The notes below the pieces were generated by a model that was not told the origin of the DNA, searched no databases, and was given only the letters and a program-made list of their open reading frames with translations. The position numbers and the translations under genes are program-made. Of a stretch of 64,000 nt of DNA, positions 1 through 12,444 are shown piece by piece. Source of the DNA: Mastigias papua (taxonomy: Eukaryota; Cnidaria; Scyphozoa; Rhizostomeae; Mastigiidae). The stretch covers positions 10,650,005-10,714,004 of the forward strand of contig OZ025276.1 of the NCBI GenBank assembly GCA_964019165.1. The letters run 5' to 3'. Position 1 is the stretch's first letter, and the number at the start of each line of letters is the position of its first letter.

Positions 1-408
1 AATATTTTTTGCTATTTTACAAAATCTATGAGGTCATAAATCAGCATGTCAGTGGGCTGAGTACAGGAGCAAGGGCACATAATAGGTACGGAGCTATTTG
101 ATAGCTTCTCTTTGGGCCTGCAGGCTGGGCTTGGCTGCGAATGGGATGGAGCCTTCATTTGGGTATGTCCAAAAGTCTGATATTCTAAAAAGACGCCACT
201 TGGACATGAATGCCTAGCATATCATTACTACATGAGTGCAAATCTAAGCAATAATTCATTGTGATCTTCTCACCTAATTGTAAAACAAGGGGGTGGGTTG
301 GTTTTCATTAGTTAAAGCTATATAATTTTAACAAGAAACACGATGAGTATGTCAGGCCAAATGCATCGTACTATTAAAATCACTTAATAAGGCCTGTGTG
401 GCTCTAAC
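1..408. other. Glutamate synthase intron 18 (partial)
   Basis: This is downstream of the donor at 408 on the minus strand. I read it for the next expected glutamate synthase segment and found none, so it is taken as intron. Confidence 0.6.
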
Positions 409-3400
409 CTGATTGGAACATTGTTCTGATCAGCTTTTCTGTCTGTCAACAAAATCATTGATGTGCCATTCTTGATACAATTGAATGCCTTTTCACAGAT
501 CGAATCCAGAGCAGGGACGAGGCCTTCCAAACCGTTATCAATTGGGTAGACTAGATCAAGAACTTCGGTCTGTTGGGAGAAGAATGAAAAAATGCCTATG
601 AGACTGTATTGGGAAAACAATCTGGTGGAGATTGGGAGGCTCCTAAAATAATTTGACTGAAGGCAATTTTGATAACGATAAAAGTACAAAATAGTGCATT
701 ACCTCTAGGAAGATTCCTTCGGAAGAACTTAGTTACAGAAGGTAGCAGGAATCTACAGAATAAAATTCTATCAAAGCACCCATAATCTACTGAGATCTAT
801 GATGCATGTAAAACTAAGGAACTCCTATCGCAAAGTGTCAAAATACAGCAATTGCTGGTAACTTAATAAGTGTAGATAGTACCTTCCATGCGGGCAATAG
901 TGGCTCTGTCATCAGCAATAATTCTCCAGGTGATAATATAGGACTTTCCAGAATAATCCTCTTGCATTGGTTAGCATTTGGTTCTAATAGATTAGCTTCT
1001 GGACCGATTGGACATTCCTGTTGGAGAAATTATTATGGTTAAGTACTATCGATCTACTTGTTGAAAAGTCAACGGAAACTAGATATGCTAAATATTTGAT
1101 GAAGTAGGAAGGTATATTATACAGAAGATTAAAATGTGATATGAGACGAGTAAGAACTCACCAAGGACATGACGATTTTCTCTCGGAAAGGATCGATTGG
1201 AGGATTTGTGACCTGAAAATGAAAAGGCACCATGAGAGTGTTTACTGAGGCCAAATGAGATATACAAAAAAAACTAAAAAATCAATGACAACATCACATG
1301 TATTTTTGCATACGTGACTCAAATAGTACCAGCGAAATTTGAAAATATTGGCGAAAAATTTGTAAGAGCTGTAAGAACGTAATTTGTAATAGAATAAAAC
1401 ATATATACAGTTTATTGAAATAAACTACGTAAATTAAGCTCATCATTGAACTCACCTGTGCAAATAGCTGCTTAAAATAGTCAAACACCAATTGAGGATA
1501 CATTGTCATACACGCAAGTGGAGTATCATTGCCCATCGATCCAAGAGCCTCTTTTCTGCAAGAGTTTAATTGGAAAATAATGCATATTGTATACGCAATT
1601 TCGATTCACGTATCATGCATATCAGAATGGCAATAGCAATGCTAAACTCAAGAGTTTCAAGCTCGGCGAGATCACCAGGCGTTTTGTCTATGCTTCCTGG
1701 CATAAGTTAATATTCTATAACCTATGACAAAATGAGTATTATATTACAACTGAGTATTATATTTGGAAACATCACAAGGCTTCGTTGGCTCTAGCAATTA
1801 AATGATGTACAATTTCGTAAATGTCATACTATTAAACAAATGATAACTATAATGCTATATGGCAAATATGCTTACGAATTTACAATCATGGGCAAGAGGA
1901 GCATGTTCAGATCTTCAACTGAATAGCCAAAAAGAGGCATTCTCCTGTCAGTCTCGACAGATATACCTCCCATTGACAATGACGTTCTCTTCTGAGAAAT
2001 CTCATCAGGTGCTCTTCCATGCTCCTTTATGTATGCAGCTCGAAAATGATCGAGTGTCAGCAAATTCTCTTCTATCCATTGCTTCACAGGGCGAGCAGTT
2101 GATATTTTTCGCTTTAGCTCTTCATCTTTGATTATTGATCCAAGTTTTGTGTCCACTAGTAACATTCGACCAGGCATAAGTCGTCCCTGCATCAAAGCAA
2201 CAAATTGGTTTAGCTTTTGCCCATAAGAAAATTAATGGCAGTAAGTTGGGGGCTATTGTTCTACAGGGCACAAAGCAGAGTCTGTTCTTAGTCAACCAAG
2301 AGCTGAAAATGACAGTGAACTGGCATCTTCTACTATCAATCACTCAAATGTGTCTTACCTATCTGTTTGTATAAAATCTGCCTATGACTGGGTTGAAGTA
2401 GCAAGTAAGTGAATAAGCTTCATTCAATATATTCCATTATTACAATAGTATGTACAATAAAAATAGCCCGGTTCTAAGCAATAGAACAAGGACAGAGCAA
2501 AGAAATGTTTCAAAATTAAAAAGCAAAAAGTAAGGCTGCAGAAGATAAGAAACATCCACCAGTTCTAGATTCGATTTTACATTTTAAATCCCATAAAAGT
2601 TTTCATGATTTTCACAGTTCCTAAGACCGATATAGTCTGTAATTTTCTTGCAATGCTTTTTACTTCTTTCTCATTTAAGTTCAGTTTTTCCAGATTGGTT
2701 TTCCATTCCTTAGGGACGTAGCCCAGTGCACCGACTATTATCAGGATCATTTAAAATTTGTAGTCTTGGTATCACATTTGTAGAGAAGTGAGTAAGCTAC
2801 ATGCATATAATAATTCATTTAAATTTAGCATGTATATACAATGAAAACAAATATTCGGTCTCAAGTCTTCAGACAGGATCGAACTGCAAGGTATTAAATT
2901 AAATTCCACAGCAAACTTCAAATCAATATGCTACAATCAAAGGAAAAGAAATACAATCAACAAAGGAAAAGAAATACAATCAACAAACTTCAAAGAAGAA
3001 ATAATAATCAAGGAACTTTTGAGAATGCAAGAAGTAAGTAAGCAAGCGAGCAAATTGTGAGATTACTTTGTAAGTGACATTCTCTGGAGCTACAGTCGAC
3101 ACGCCAACCTCACTTGCCATAATCATCTTATCATCTTTTGTGACGTAATATCTCGAAGGACGTAAACCATTTCTGTCTAGAACTGCACCGATATAGTGTC
3201 CATCTGAGAATGTTAGTAAAGCTGAAAGGAAATAATAACGACGTTTATCTGTTCACTAAAGACATGGAGAGACAAAATACCAGATCGGATGAATTTCCTA
3301 TGTTATCATGAATTTATCGATTGAGGGACCTGACAGGTAGTTATTGCAGTTCAAGCAAAGAGTGAAGAAGGGATCATTCCATTCTGGACAAACCTGGTCC

Positions 3401-6400
3401 ATCCCATGCCTCCATTGAGCACGACGCCCATTTGTAAAAAAGTTTCTTTTCAGGTGTCATATGCAGATCATTTTGCCATGCTTCTGGTACCAAAGTCATC
3501 ACAGCCTAGCATACAAAATGGAACAACAGTGTGAGTATCGTGGTCAATAGAAAACGAGCGAAATGAAATTGAAAAATGGCTCATTGAACAATAAAAGAGG
3601 TATCGAAAGGAAAATTGTAAATCATGTGGGATAAAAGAAAAGACATTAACAAGAAGCTGAGTGGTTACAGGGTTCACACACGTTTTTAAGAAAACAATCC
3701 CCGACTTTCCCTTCCCTCTTTAGTGAAAACGATACTGTTTTCTCTGACTTAGAGTGCAAAAAGATATTATTTTCCTTGATACTAATGAGTAGGCGCCAAA
3801 CAAATTAAAAAAGTTTAGCAGCCTTAAAAAATACCAGAAGAACAAAGAATTGTATTTGTTTTAGATATAACACAGACTGTAACCAGAGTGAATAAATACA
3901 TTAATAAGTAAGTATGACATCAATTTTGTTGGCCTATATTAATACGCTTGGAGGAATAGAGCGTTTAAGCACTCGTTACAGGAAGTTTTCAAAACATTTC
4001 CCTGACTTTCCCTGATCTTTTTTTAGCTTTCATAAACAAATTTCCTGACTTTCCCTGACTCTCTCTGACTTTCCCTGACCTGCCTAAATTTTGAAGTTTT
4101 TCTCCCTGACTTTACAGACCGTGTGAACCCTGGCCTAGAGTGCTCATCTTCTGAACAGAAGCTCAATGTCTCGAGGTCCCTCGAACGATTACAGAGGTGT
4201 TCGTTCACCGCCCATCCTGGAGCAAATGAGTACCCGATTACAACGTTGAGAAGATATAGGTAGGAAAAGGAAAAAGCACTGACTTCCCATTCTCATAACT
4301 TCAATTGTCTAGGACGAGTGTCATCTATAAAAGGCTCTCTCCAGTGTAGAAATCGCATATGGGACTAAAGTTTACCAGTCTAATGAAGCAACAGTTAATG
4401 GAAGATCGAATTTAATTGTGAAAGATGGAATCACTCGAAAGGAATATGAACAGATGCGAAGAAGAAAAGAGCAAATACCTCGGGCAAAGATCTGTTTCCG
4501 GCCATGGTGAGAAATTCAACAACATTATCAACACATCCTGAATCGGACTGTTCAGCTTCAATTACTGGAAACAACCTGCATGAGAAGATATACTCTGGAA
4601 GAGTCGCTTAACCATTTTCTTACAGCTCGACAGATAAAGGGGTGACGTTAACAAGAACTAATATCTGGAAACATTTATAAATTTACCTTTGCAGGTTATT
4701 TCCATAGTATTCACTGCTCATATTCCCTTCCCTTGCAAACATATTTTTTATGTTTCCTTGTATTGTGTTGATTTCGCCATTGTGAGCAAGCAGTCTGAAG
4801 AGGAGCATCAGAGGTAGTTATTCTATAGTAGTGCAATAAATGAACTTAAGTTTACATGACTTATACAAAGATTGATACCATATATAAATCTAAAACTAAC
4901 ATAAAATTTCTTATTGTAAAACAAATATGTACATAAATAAGTTATCACCTTTGAGGATGAGCCCGTTCCCAGCTTGGATTTGTATTTGTTGAAAATCTGC
5001 TATGCACCAAGGCGAAATGTGTCCTGAAGAAATGAAGGAGACGATCTTAATGCAAAATTAAGGCAGTTGATCTCTCTTGAAAAAGACCACAAATTTAAAA
5101 CTAACTTAAAACACTATTGCTGGGTAAAATAAAAGATCAAGAAGATTTAGAAAGAAGCATGAATCACTGAAGATGACCGAAATAAAAAAATTATTACTGA
5201 GTAAAATTAGAGATCAAGAAGACTTGGAGAAGCATCACTCACTGATAGGCCTCATCATTCAGATCCATGTAAAATTGCGCTAGTTGCTTTGGTGTCAATA
5301 ATCCCTGATTGAAGCAAAATTACTACTTCAGAATTGATGACTGAACAGGGAACTTACAGTCTTAGAGAGCAGTTTGTATATAAATAACACACCTGACCAT
5401 GCAAACAGCTGTCTGATGAGATATACCCGCAAGATGTAGCGATGGTCTTTGTCAAAAAATTAATACATCCAGATTCTCTTTTGCAAAGCAGGTTTTAACC
5501 TAAATGGATCAAATTTGAACTAAACTGTCATTCATTGAAAAGGTTCAAGTAGAGTGAAATGATCAAAACTTCACCTTGTAAATTATTGTTTCGCTTGACA
5601 AGCTGCACAAATAGAATCTTCTGTTATTGCGAGGAATTTTGTGTGTTGCAATTTTTCGGCAGAGATAGACCTGGGGAAATATTATGAAAAGGAGGTGATT
5701 GCAAGTCAGTTAACTTTGAATACTTAAAGTGGATTTCATAGCAAACGAAAAAGTAACATGCAATTGGTTAAAATACCTGACTTTTTGATAGAAAAAGTTA
5801 ACATAGTTTGAATAATGCACTATTAAAGAAGAGAAGTTAAACCTGCTTTCTGAAGTCTGCTTTGGAGAGGCTGCTCGTTAAGAATACCTGGAAAAGTAAT
5901 TTAGAAGAGCTGGAAGCTAGAAGTGTCTCCTTGAGAAAATTCATGAATATTTCTACATAATTGGAAGCTTTGATGAAAAGCATGTAATCTTAGGGCGCTA
6001 CATTACTTGGTGTTCATGCATGTGGTCTGACATCAATGCAGGTAAAGTTATCTTCTACACATTTCTGCATTCAGTTGTCAATATTCATTTCTTGAATTAT
6101 GAAAAATATGTTACGGCGACGACATCGGCATGTCCATGAACATTGGCATTTACAAATAGTAACAAACAGTCGATATAAATCAAAATGGAAAGTATACACA
6201 GTTACACACTCCCAACTCATGCTAATATTTCATGCCAAGCGCCTTCGCACTTGTTGGCATAGAACTATTTGAACTTACTTGTTTCATCGTTGGCTGTAAA
6301 TTTCGTGCCCAATCTCCAATGACTGATGTGTTGCAAGGAACATCCCTCCATACCATAACCTTAAACAAAGTAAGAAGCAATGCTCTTTGATAAACTTTGC

Positions 6401-9400
6401 ATTTAATGATGTTTATGGGAAAGGAGCTTTATTTCACTTTGCAAAATCACCTTGCAAAAGTGATTCTCGAGAAATATGTTAAAAAGTTCAATGTTGACTT
6501 ACACAAGCAAAAAGAGTTTGTAAATATACAACGTATAAATTGATTAAATTGTGTCATTATTCTCAAGCTGTTGCTATGTTGCTTAATTGAAGGTTGGATG
6601 ATTTTGATCCTCTGGAGGAGGCCTGTTTCCTTCTTACATAATACTGTCTTCTTCAACATTTTGCTGCTTCGCAAAAGTTTCAGTTTTGCACCAAGTGTTG
6701 ATAGTATGTTAAGGGAACAGTTGCAAATACTTGGTTTGATACATATAATGGGGGTAATCCCAATGCAATAAAACAGGGAGAAGTGAAGAAGATTGCCTAA
6801 TAGCAAACTGTAGTAAACGAATAAAATCAGCCGTGATGACAGACCTTCAGGGAACATTCAGATGCGATTCTTTCCACCTCCAACATGCATTCACTTGCCT
6901 TGCAATGAAAAAATACACAAGATCAAAATTAGTAGACTGAATGGTCTGTTAGCACTCTGGTTGGTTAGCACTACAGAACTTCACAGTGGCACAAAAAAAG
7001 CGGAAATAACTTAGGAAATACTGAAGGTAGCACGAAGAGCAGTAATTTCAGCCCTTTGGCATGCTCTAATACTACAACAAGCCTCAATGCACTGGTTGAG
7101 AAGGAATCACACACTTACTGAACTGTAATTAACTGAAGAGTATTCGCCAACATACTGCAAACCAGAAGATAAGCCTTAAAACCGACTCAAGTGAGATCAA
7201 ATCACTTGCCATATCAAATAATCTTTTAAGTATGAGCAAAGATAAACACTATTATCTATATGTAAACTTATCTACACTTGCGGATCGAACTCAGAACTTG
7301 ACCACATAAATAAACGAAACTATAAATAAGGAGAATAAACGACTAGGAATGTGTTTCTGAGTTCACCAATGAACAGGGGCAGCAGACAGCGTACCTTGCT
7401 TGTATCAACATCCAAAAATAGAATACCAGTTGCATAGCAACCTGGCTCAGGTACATCATTAACATTTCCGTTGTACCTTAAATGGAAGATATTTCAGAAT
7501 GAAATTTGATAGAAGTAAGGGTTAAATGAGTATTTAATGTGCTAATGCAAAAGCCAATTGAAGATTTATGATGGCGGCTCGCAAAAGTAGAATTTGCATG
7601 TGATGAATTAAATCGGTGTTAATGCAAATTTCTCAAGTGAAGAAAGCGATAAGACGAGTTTAGAAACTTCAAAAGCCCTTTCACGGGACCAGAATGGATG
7701 TGGTAATAACTATCATATGACGTAAATCACATTATAATGGCTAAGCAATAAGTTGTGATGAGATTCCTTAGTAAAAGAAGATATGACGAGATAGTATAGA
7801 GTCATGTGAGCGATAATCAGCCTATCAGAAGCAACGAAAACTTTGATTCCCTGGAAGCATTTTTACTCAGCGGAACTGAACTTTGTCATACTCTGTACAC
7901 TTGATATTGAATATTTTGATGCAAAGCGGAACAGTAAAAGAGCGACGTAGATGAAATTCTTCAGAAGTGCCGAACCAACATAAACATACTAGCAGTCAAA
8001 AACTGACCGAAAACCCACTTGATTATCATTGGAGAGGGGAATGGTGCCCCACACTTTAACTTAAAAACTGGAAGAATGAAAATGACCAAATAAATACACA
8101 TAAACTATATTAATGATTTTAGTTACCATTTGCCCTACTATTACCTTCACACTATTAACGAGCCAAGTAAGACCAAACATTGCAACTAACTTTTGGTATG
8201 AAAATTAAAGGTTTCCTCACATATAATCAGAAATAGTATTATACGTGGTCTTTTACCAACTTTATTTACTGTGTTACACTCTCTTTTTTATAAGAACCAG
8301 TAAAATTGAGGTTCAGGCTCGCTGTTCTTAAATTTGTCACAATTCTAAGGCTGAATTGTTCTTACTTTGTTCTTAAATTATTGGGATGTAGGCAATGTAG
8401 ACATTAGACAATATACAAGAGAGCATTGGCTATTTATGAAACAGGTATTATTTTTCATAACATTTGCAGAAGACAAACGATATACGTTCTTACAGATGTA
8501 TAATCCTTGCTAAAAGTCTTGGTACACATAAGAATTTTTACACACTGGTGATTTGGGTGCTTCGAGCACTTTTGGTAAACATTGTAGAACTTGAAAAAGT
8601 TTTATATCAGTTTCAAATCACTTTATGATAGTGCTTCAGCCTCAGCTTGTTCTTAATTTTCCATAAATTTTGAGGGTCGTGTTCCTATACAATTGTGTAC
8701 TTATGAAGTTGAGTTTATCAATAAATTAGGCTATAAAGCAACAATTTATGATAATAGTTAAGCTAATGGCGAACGAAGTGAAATTTTCACTGACCAAAGA
8801 CTTTGTCAAAGGTTTGATCAAATTGAAGTACTAAAAGTTCCTTAATAGTTCCTTAATTGTCACTGCACATTCGATGCCACAATAACGGTATAGACAAAAG
8901 TAAAACATTGAAAGTTTGACTTTTGGCTACTATACTTAAGACTAAGGGACGAGTCATTAATTACTTGTGGGGAGGGGGTGAAAGACATTCTCATATATTT
9001 GATGGAATTTTCGTCCCCCCTCTCAGATTTATGTAGATATTGTGATCCCCACTCCAGGACTTCAGAAGAAACTCCATAGTCCTTCTCATGAAATGCTCTT
9101 TATTTTCATCCCCTCGCCCTCTGAGTGTGCAGAGTTTTGGTACCCCCTCCCAGATGTCTTCCACCCCCTCCCCTGGAAGAATTGATGACCGATCCCTAAA
9201 ACCACACAGCAGGTAAAACACTTCACACAAGTATAACACCGATATATGCGTGTTTTTAGTTACAAACAAATGGAACGGGCTTTCTAATTCTTGATTGTTT
9301 GCTGTCATAAAATTTTTCGAACTGAAAAGTTCCTTAGGAAATTTCCCCTTAGTAGTATAAGTTCTTTATATATTTCAGCATTCTACATGCAGGCTCCTTA

Positions 9401-11895
9401 TAAAGTGGTTCCTTATAGAAAAAGCGTGTACAGTAGTGCCTGCGCCTGCAAGTGGGTATGGGAGACAAACGTCCCCTGTTCCCCTGTTTTTTTCATCAGA
9501 ATACATGCAACCATCTGAAGTTGTGTTGGGTATCGCATGTGAAATCAAAACAAAGTTCCTGAAGCCATGTTTGCAATGCGTGATCTACAAAGTTGTGAAA
9601 TGGCAAGTACCCTGCATTTCGCTTGCTGGTTGCATGTTCAATCACGTGTGAGTGAATGAGCCTCTTTGAAATGTAAATACATTGGCTCGTATAATGCGCT
9701 TGCCTACACAAAACTTGTTGTCATGTTTGTTTATTTAGCTGCCAGAAAAAAGTCGGAAAAGGACCTAGTGCATAGTCCAAGGAGAGAGTGTTCGCGGTGC
9801 CCATTTAGCAGGTGCTTGCAGTTAGGCCCGTTTCCCAATATCAAATATGTTTGATGCTTTCAATGGAAGCCGGAATTCGTCACAGGCGATTGATTCAGCA
9901 GCTGCGTCATAAAGTCAATGGCTGCACATGAACAAAATCAAAAAGCATTAATGGTTCCAGAAATAGATGCGTGTAGTACTATCGGGAATTGTTTGCTTGA
10001 GCAGTTCATTCAATTATCATTAATACCAGAAAAATCCCATTGATGAAGCGGAAACTTTAAGAATTTTTCACAAAAACAATAGCTATAAAACAGTTAGCAA
10101 GCGAAACCTTAAACAAAAAAACTTGGCTCTAGATACCATCATGTCTAACAGCTATTGCACCCATTTTCGACCCTTTTAGCTCTTCACCCCCGACAACCAT
10201 AGAACAAGTGCTAACACATGACACACAAGCAGTGGCCGACTTTAGGCAAGCACTTTTGTTGGGGAGGAGTAGAATCAACTTTCCTTATTATTTGCTGAAC
10301 GGATTATTTTTTGAAACAACAAACGAACTACAATGTGATGCGTAAACCCTTATGTAACCTTAAATTGTTGTGTATAACAATTACTTTGGTCCTATGCATG
10401 AGGAACAGGTAATTTAACTATTGCAACAGTAGTTTAGTTCAACAATAATTATCAGGTCATTAATAAGTGGCCAATTACCCTTTTAAAGGGTCTATTATCA
10501 TATCTGAAATTACAGTTGGTTGGAGCAATATTGTTAGTTCTTATGTGGTAAGGACACTCACAGGAAATGCTATGTATGATAATAAGAGGAAATACTGTAT
10601 AGGCCCATGAAATGACAGGAAGCAATTTTCATGGCTGAAGGGGAAAATTAAAAAGAAGTGCAAACGAATAGTTAAGTGTCCTGCTGATCGAGGGCCCAGG
10701 AAAACGGATCGAAATTTTCCTTCACGTGATTCATTCATATTGAAGGTATTATCCATGTGAGTAAACAATTATGTTGTGGAGTGGGAGTGGCTAGTTAGTG
10801 TCCTTCCACCAAATAGGAAGCATAGGAAAAACTTGTTGATGACTTACAGATGGTCAGCAAGATATTTTCTGTAGAATGTATGGGGTATGGCAGTCATTAC
10901 CCCTGCGCCATCACCAGTATCATCGCATTGGCAACCACCTCTGTGATTCATATGTATCAACATTCTCTGTGATTCTTGCAAAATCTGATATGTTTGAAGC
11001 AAAGGCAGTGAAAAACTGGTAGTAATAAGTTGTACCGTAGAGAGCAAGCAATTAAGAAAATGAACCTTGAACAGATGAAAAGAGGGGAGGCTCGCACCAT
11101 GATGCTTTAATATTTGCATTAGGCTTTTAGAGTCAAAATTCTTTAATAGGGTTTAAATTTAGAGTCGGCAGTTGCCTAAAAGTGAGAATTGAATTATGAA
11201 ATCAAACTTAAACAGGCTCACTGGGACATATAATAACCATGATGCTTTCGCACCCTGTAACTGTAAGCTCAAAGCCTGTAAACAAATTTCAATTTTATTG
11301 TTTTTTTGGTTGCATATATGAAATGTGTTGAGAATGAATAAATATAAGCTTAATACATATCACCGAAGTCAACGCTATGTTGCAAAATCTAATGGTAGGG
11401 TCCAGTAGGAGAGAGTACACTCATCAAATTTGATCTGCGTTACAGTATAACAACAAAGTAAATAAAATCTACAATATATGTTAAAACAAGCAAGCACAAA
11501 TTTTTTAAAATTTTTGGGAAGAATATCGTCATCTAACTTACAGTATATATAAATATAAAACAACATGTTGTAAATTATGCAATAGCGTCCACAGTCATGT
11601 CAATAATGTTTTTGCCAAAGACCGCAAGGATTAGGCCATGGATAAAAATATTCCATACTCGCAATACTAAAGGAATAGACCTGCCGGCTACTAGAGTTGA
11701 GCTACATCATAAACCGAGCTAAGGTAGTTAATTTTACGACAATATGTTAGTCAAGTAGAACCGGGTGGCCATTTGATCGCTCACACTAACCTTATGGGAA
11801 GCTCGCCCTTTGATATCGACAACAAAGCCAACTCCACAAGCATCTCGTTCTTTGAGTAATGGAGAAAAACAGGCAATCGATGATGATTCCTCCAT
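409..11895 (-). CDS. GOGAT: Glutamate synthase (NADH-GOGAT type), N-terminal third, 18 exons, continues off left edge
   Basis: Glutamate synthase makes two glutamates from glutamine and 2-oxoglutarate. Exons 5'->3': 11895-11791, 10984-10848, 7476-7395, 6898-6845, 6359-6279, 5887-5843, 5670-5575, 5304-5243, 5023-4949, 4794-4687, 4575-4479, 3505-3394, 3221-3067, 2186-1876, 1555-1456, 1212-1162, 1017-883, 569-409. Phases agree at every junction, giving 655 codons plus 2 nt. The class II amidotransferase nucleophile is Cys20 in RDACGVGF, after a 19-residue propeptide. Other hallmarks are [90 protein letters not shown] and [14 protein letters not shown], i.e. the amidotransferase domain followed by the central domain. 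The FMN/Fe-S synthase and NADH-binding parts would lie beyond position 1. The start ATG has A at -3 and G at +4. No organelle-targeting peptide is evident. Assignment certain; individual splice sites very likely. Confidence 0.95.
2395..2790 (-). mobile_element. Retroelement 3' tail (copy 1), in glutamate synthase intron 13
   Basis: On the minus strand, 2750-2577 encodes 57 codons then a stop, containing [13 protein letters not shown] and [13 protein letters not shown]. This is the VGALG...LLGTAxIL-type tail often seen at the end of non-LTR reverse transcriptase ORFs. About 180 bp of 3' flank is also shared with the copy at 23690-24270, with an estimated 75-80% identity by eye. It is a 5'-truncated, dead insertion. 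It lies between exon 14 (2186-1876) and exon 13 (3221-3067) and does not touch either splice site. Confidence 0.7.
4010..4115. repeat. Degenerate 'ttccctgact' repeats in glutamate synthase intron 11
   Basis: A pyrimidine-rich stretch with repeated ccctgactttcc-like units lies between exons 12 and 11. A related unit occurs near 3695-3715. No coding potential is seen. Confidence 0.5.
5107..5245. repeat. Local tandem duplication of about 80 bp touching the exon 8 donor
   Basis: The segment near 5107-5165 (gggtaaaataaaagatcaag...aatcactga) is repeated with changes at about 5186-5245. The second copy ends at the donor of glutamate synthase exon 8 (minus strand, exon end 5243). The other copy therefore carries a decayed version of the donor-side sequence inside the intron. 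Confidence 0.5.
8275..8535. repeat. Dispersed 250-bp repeat, copy 1 (inverted partner at 57165-57415)
   Basis: The stretch containing aaccagtaaaattgaggttc, cattagacaatatacaagag and tcttggtacac matches, in reverse complement, 57165-57415 over about 250 bp with few changes. It has no coding potential. It sits in glutamate synthase intron 2 (7477-10847), which holds most of the repeats of this gene. Confidence 0.75.
8815..9425 (+). repeat. Dispersed repeat family R1, copy 1, split by a MITE
   Basis: Shared blocks with 27545-27905 include 'gatcaaattg.agt.ctaaaagttcc', 'aagtaaaaca.tgaaa' and 'ttcggcattctacatg'-like sequence, in the same order and orientation. The copy is interrupted by a 251-bp inverted-repeat element at 8946-9196. 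A shorter third copy lies near 28280-28570. Confidence 0.7.
8946..9196. mobile_element. MITE with 3-bp TAA target duplication, PIF/Harbinger-like
   Basis: The 251-bp element begins GGGACGAGTCATTAATT and ends AATTGATGACCGATCCC. Its terminal inverted repeats are about 35 bp and both reach the same GGGGAGGGGGTG block, with roughly 26 of 35 positions matching. It is flanked by TAA at 8943-8945 and 9197-9199. It interrupts repeat family R1, whose copy at 27545 is uninterrupted at this point. A 3-bp TWA duplication is the PIF/Harbinger hallmark. There is no transposase, so it is non-autonomous. Confidence 0.8.
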
Positions 11896-12444
11896 GCTAG
11901 AAAGTATCTGATGATAAACTGGTATAATGTGTTACTCAAAACGTGAAGCGTAGTTTTCCCATGAGAGGTACTAAAGCGATTTGATCCCTGAAGCAAGAAA
12001 ACAAAGGGAATCACCTATATTTTTCTCCCGCCATTGGTTAAACGCGTCGTTGAAAGCTATTGGTTGTGGGGTTTGTGGTCTCGTGTATTTGATTGGTTAT
12101 ATAAGCAGAAAACTGCTTCATAACTGGTTAGGCAGGAACCATATACCTCACGTCCAAAAACCATGATTCTAACCACTGATCACGTGCTATAGAAAGGCAC
12201 GTGCAGGTCAAAGAACATTTGTTAATGAGTATGGAATCGACCAATCAGTGCCACCAAGGCTGGCTGCTTAATTAGAAGCAACAGTAGAATTCACCTAATC
12301 GACATCGTAAAAGTGATCACATGACTGACCTTTGTATCTTATTCCATTTAGAATAAATAGTGGACAGTGCCCTAAAATTCAGCAGAATATAAACACGGCT
12401 TCGTCTGCAACGTGACATTACCTACTATTAACATACGAATTAAA
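11896..12444. promoter_or_regulatory. Shared divergent promoter: CCAAT boxes, two CACGTG E-boxes, TATA box
   Basis: This separates the glutamate synthase ATG (minus, 11895) from the 242-codon ORF ATG (plus, 12445). ATTGG (reverse CCAAT) lies at 12033-12037, 12059-12063 and 12092-12096, and CCAAT at 12241-12245. CACGTG occurs at 12181-12186 and 12198-12203, start-to-start spacing 17 bp. TATATAA is at 12098-12104. TATAAA at 12388-12393 is 57 bp before the plus-strand ATG, which suits a transcription start near 12418. CCAAT boxes are classic NF-Y sites and CACGTG is bound by bHLH-ZIP factors; their use here is inferred. Confidence 0.6.

Noticed and set aside
5400..5520. Possible extra glutamate synthase exon
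   Set aside because: The protein joins directly from exon 7 (TIIYK) to exon 8 (GLLTPKQL), matching the family; the segment has stops and no similarity.
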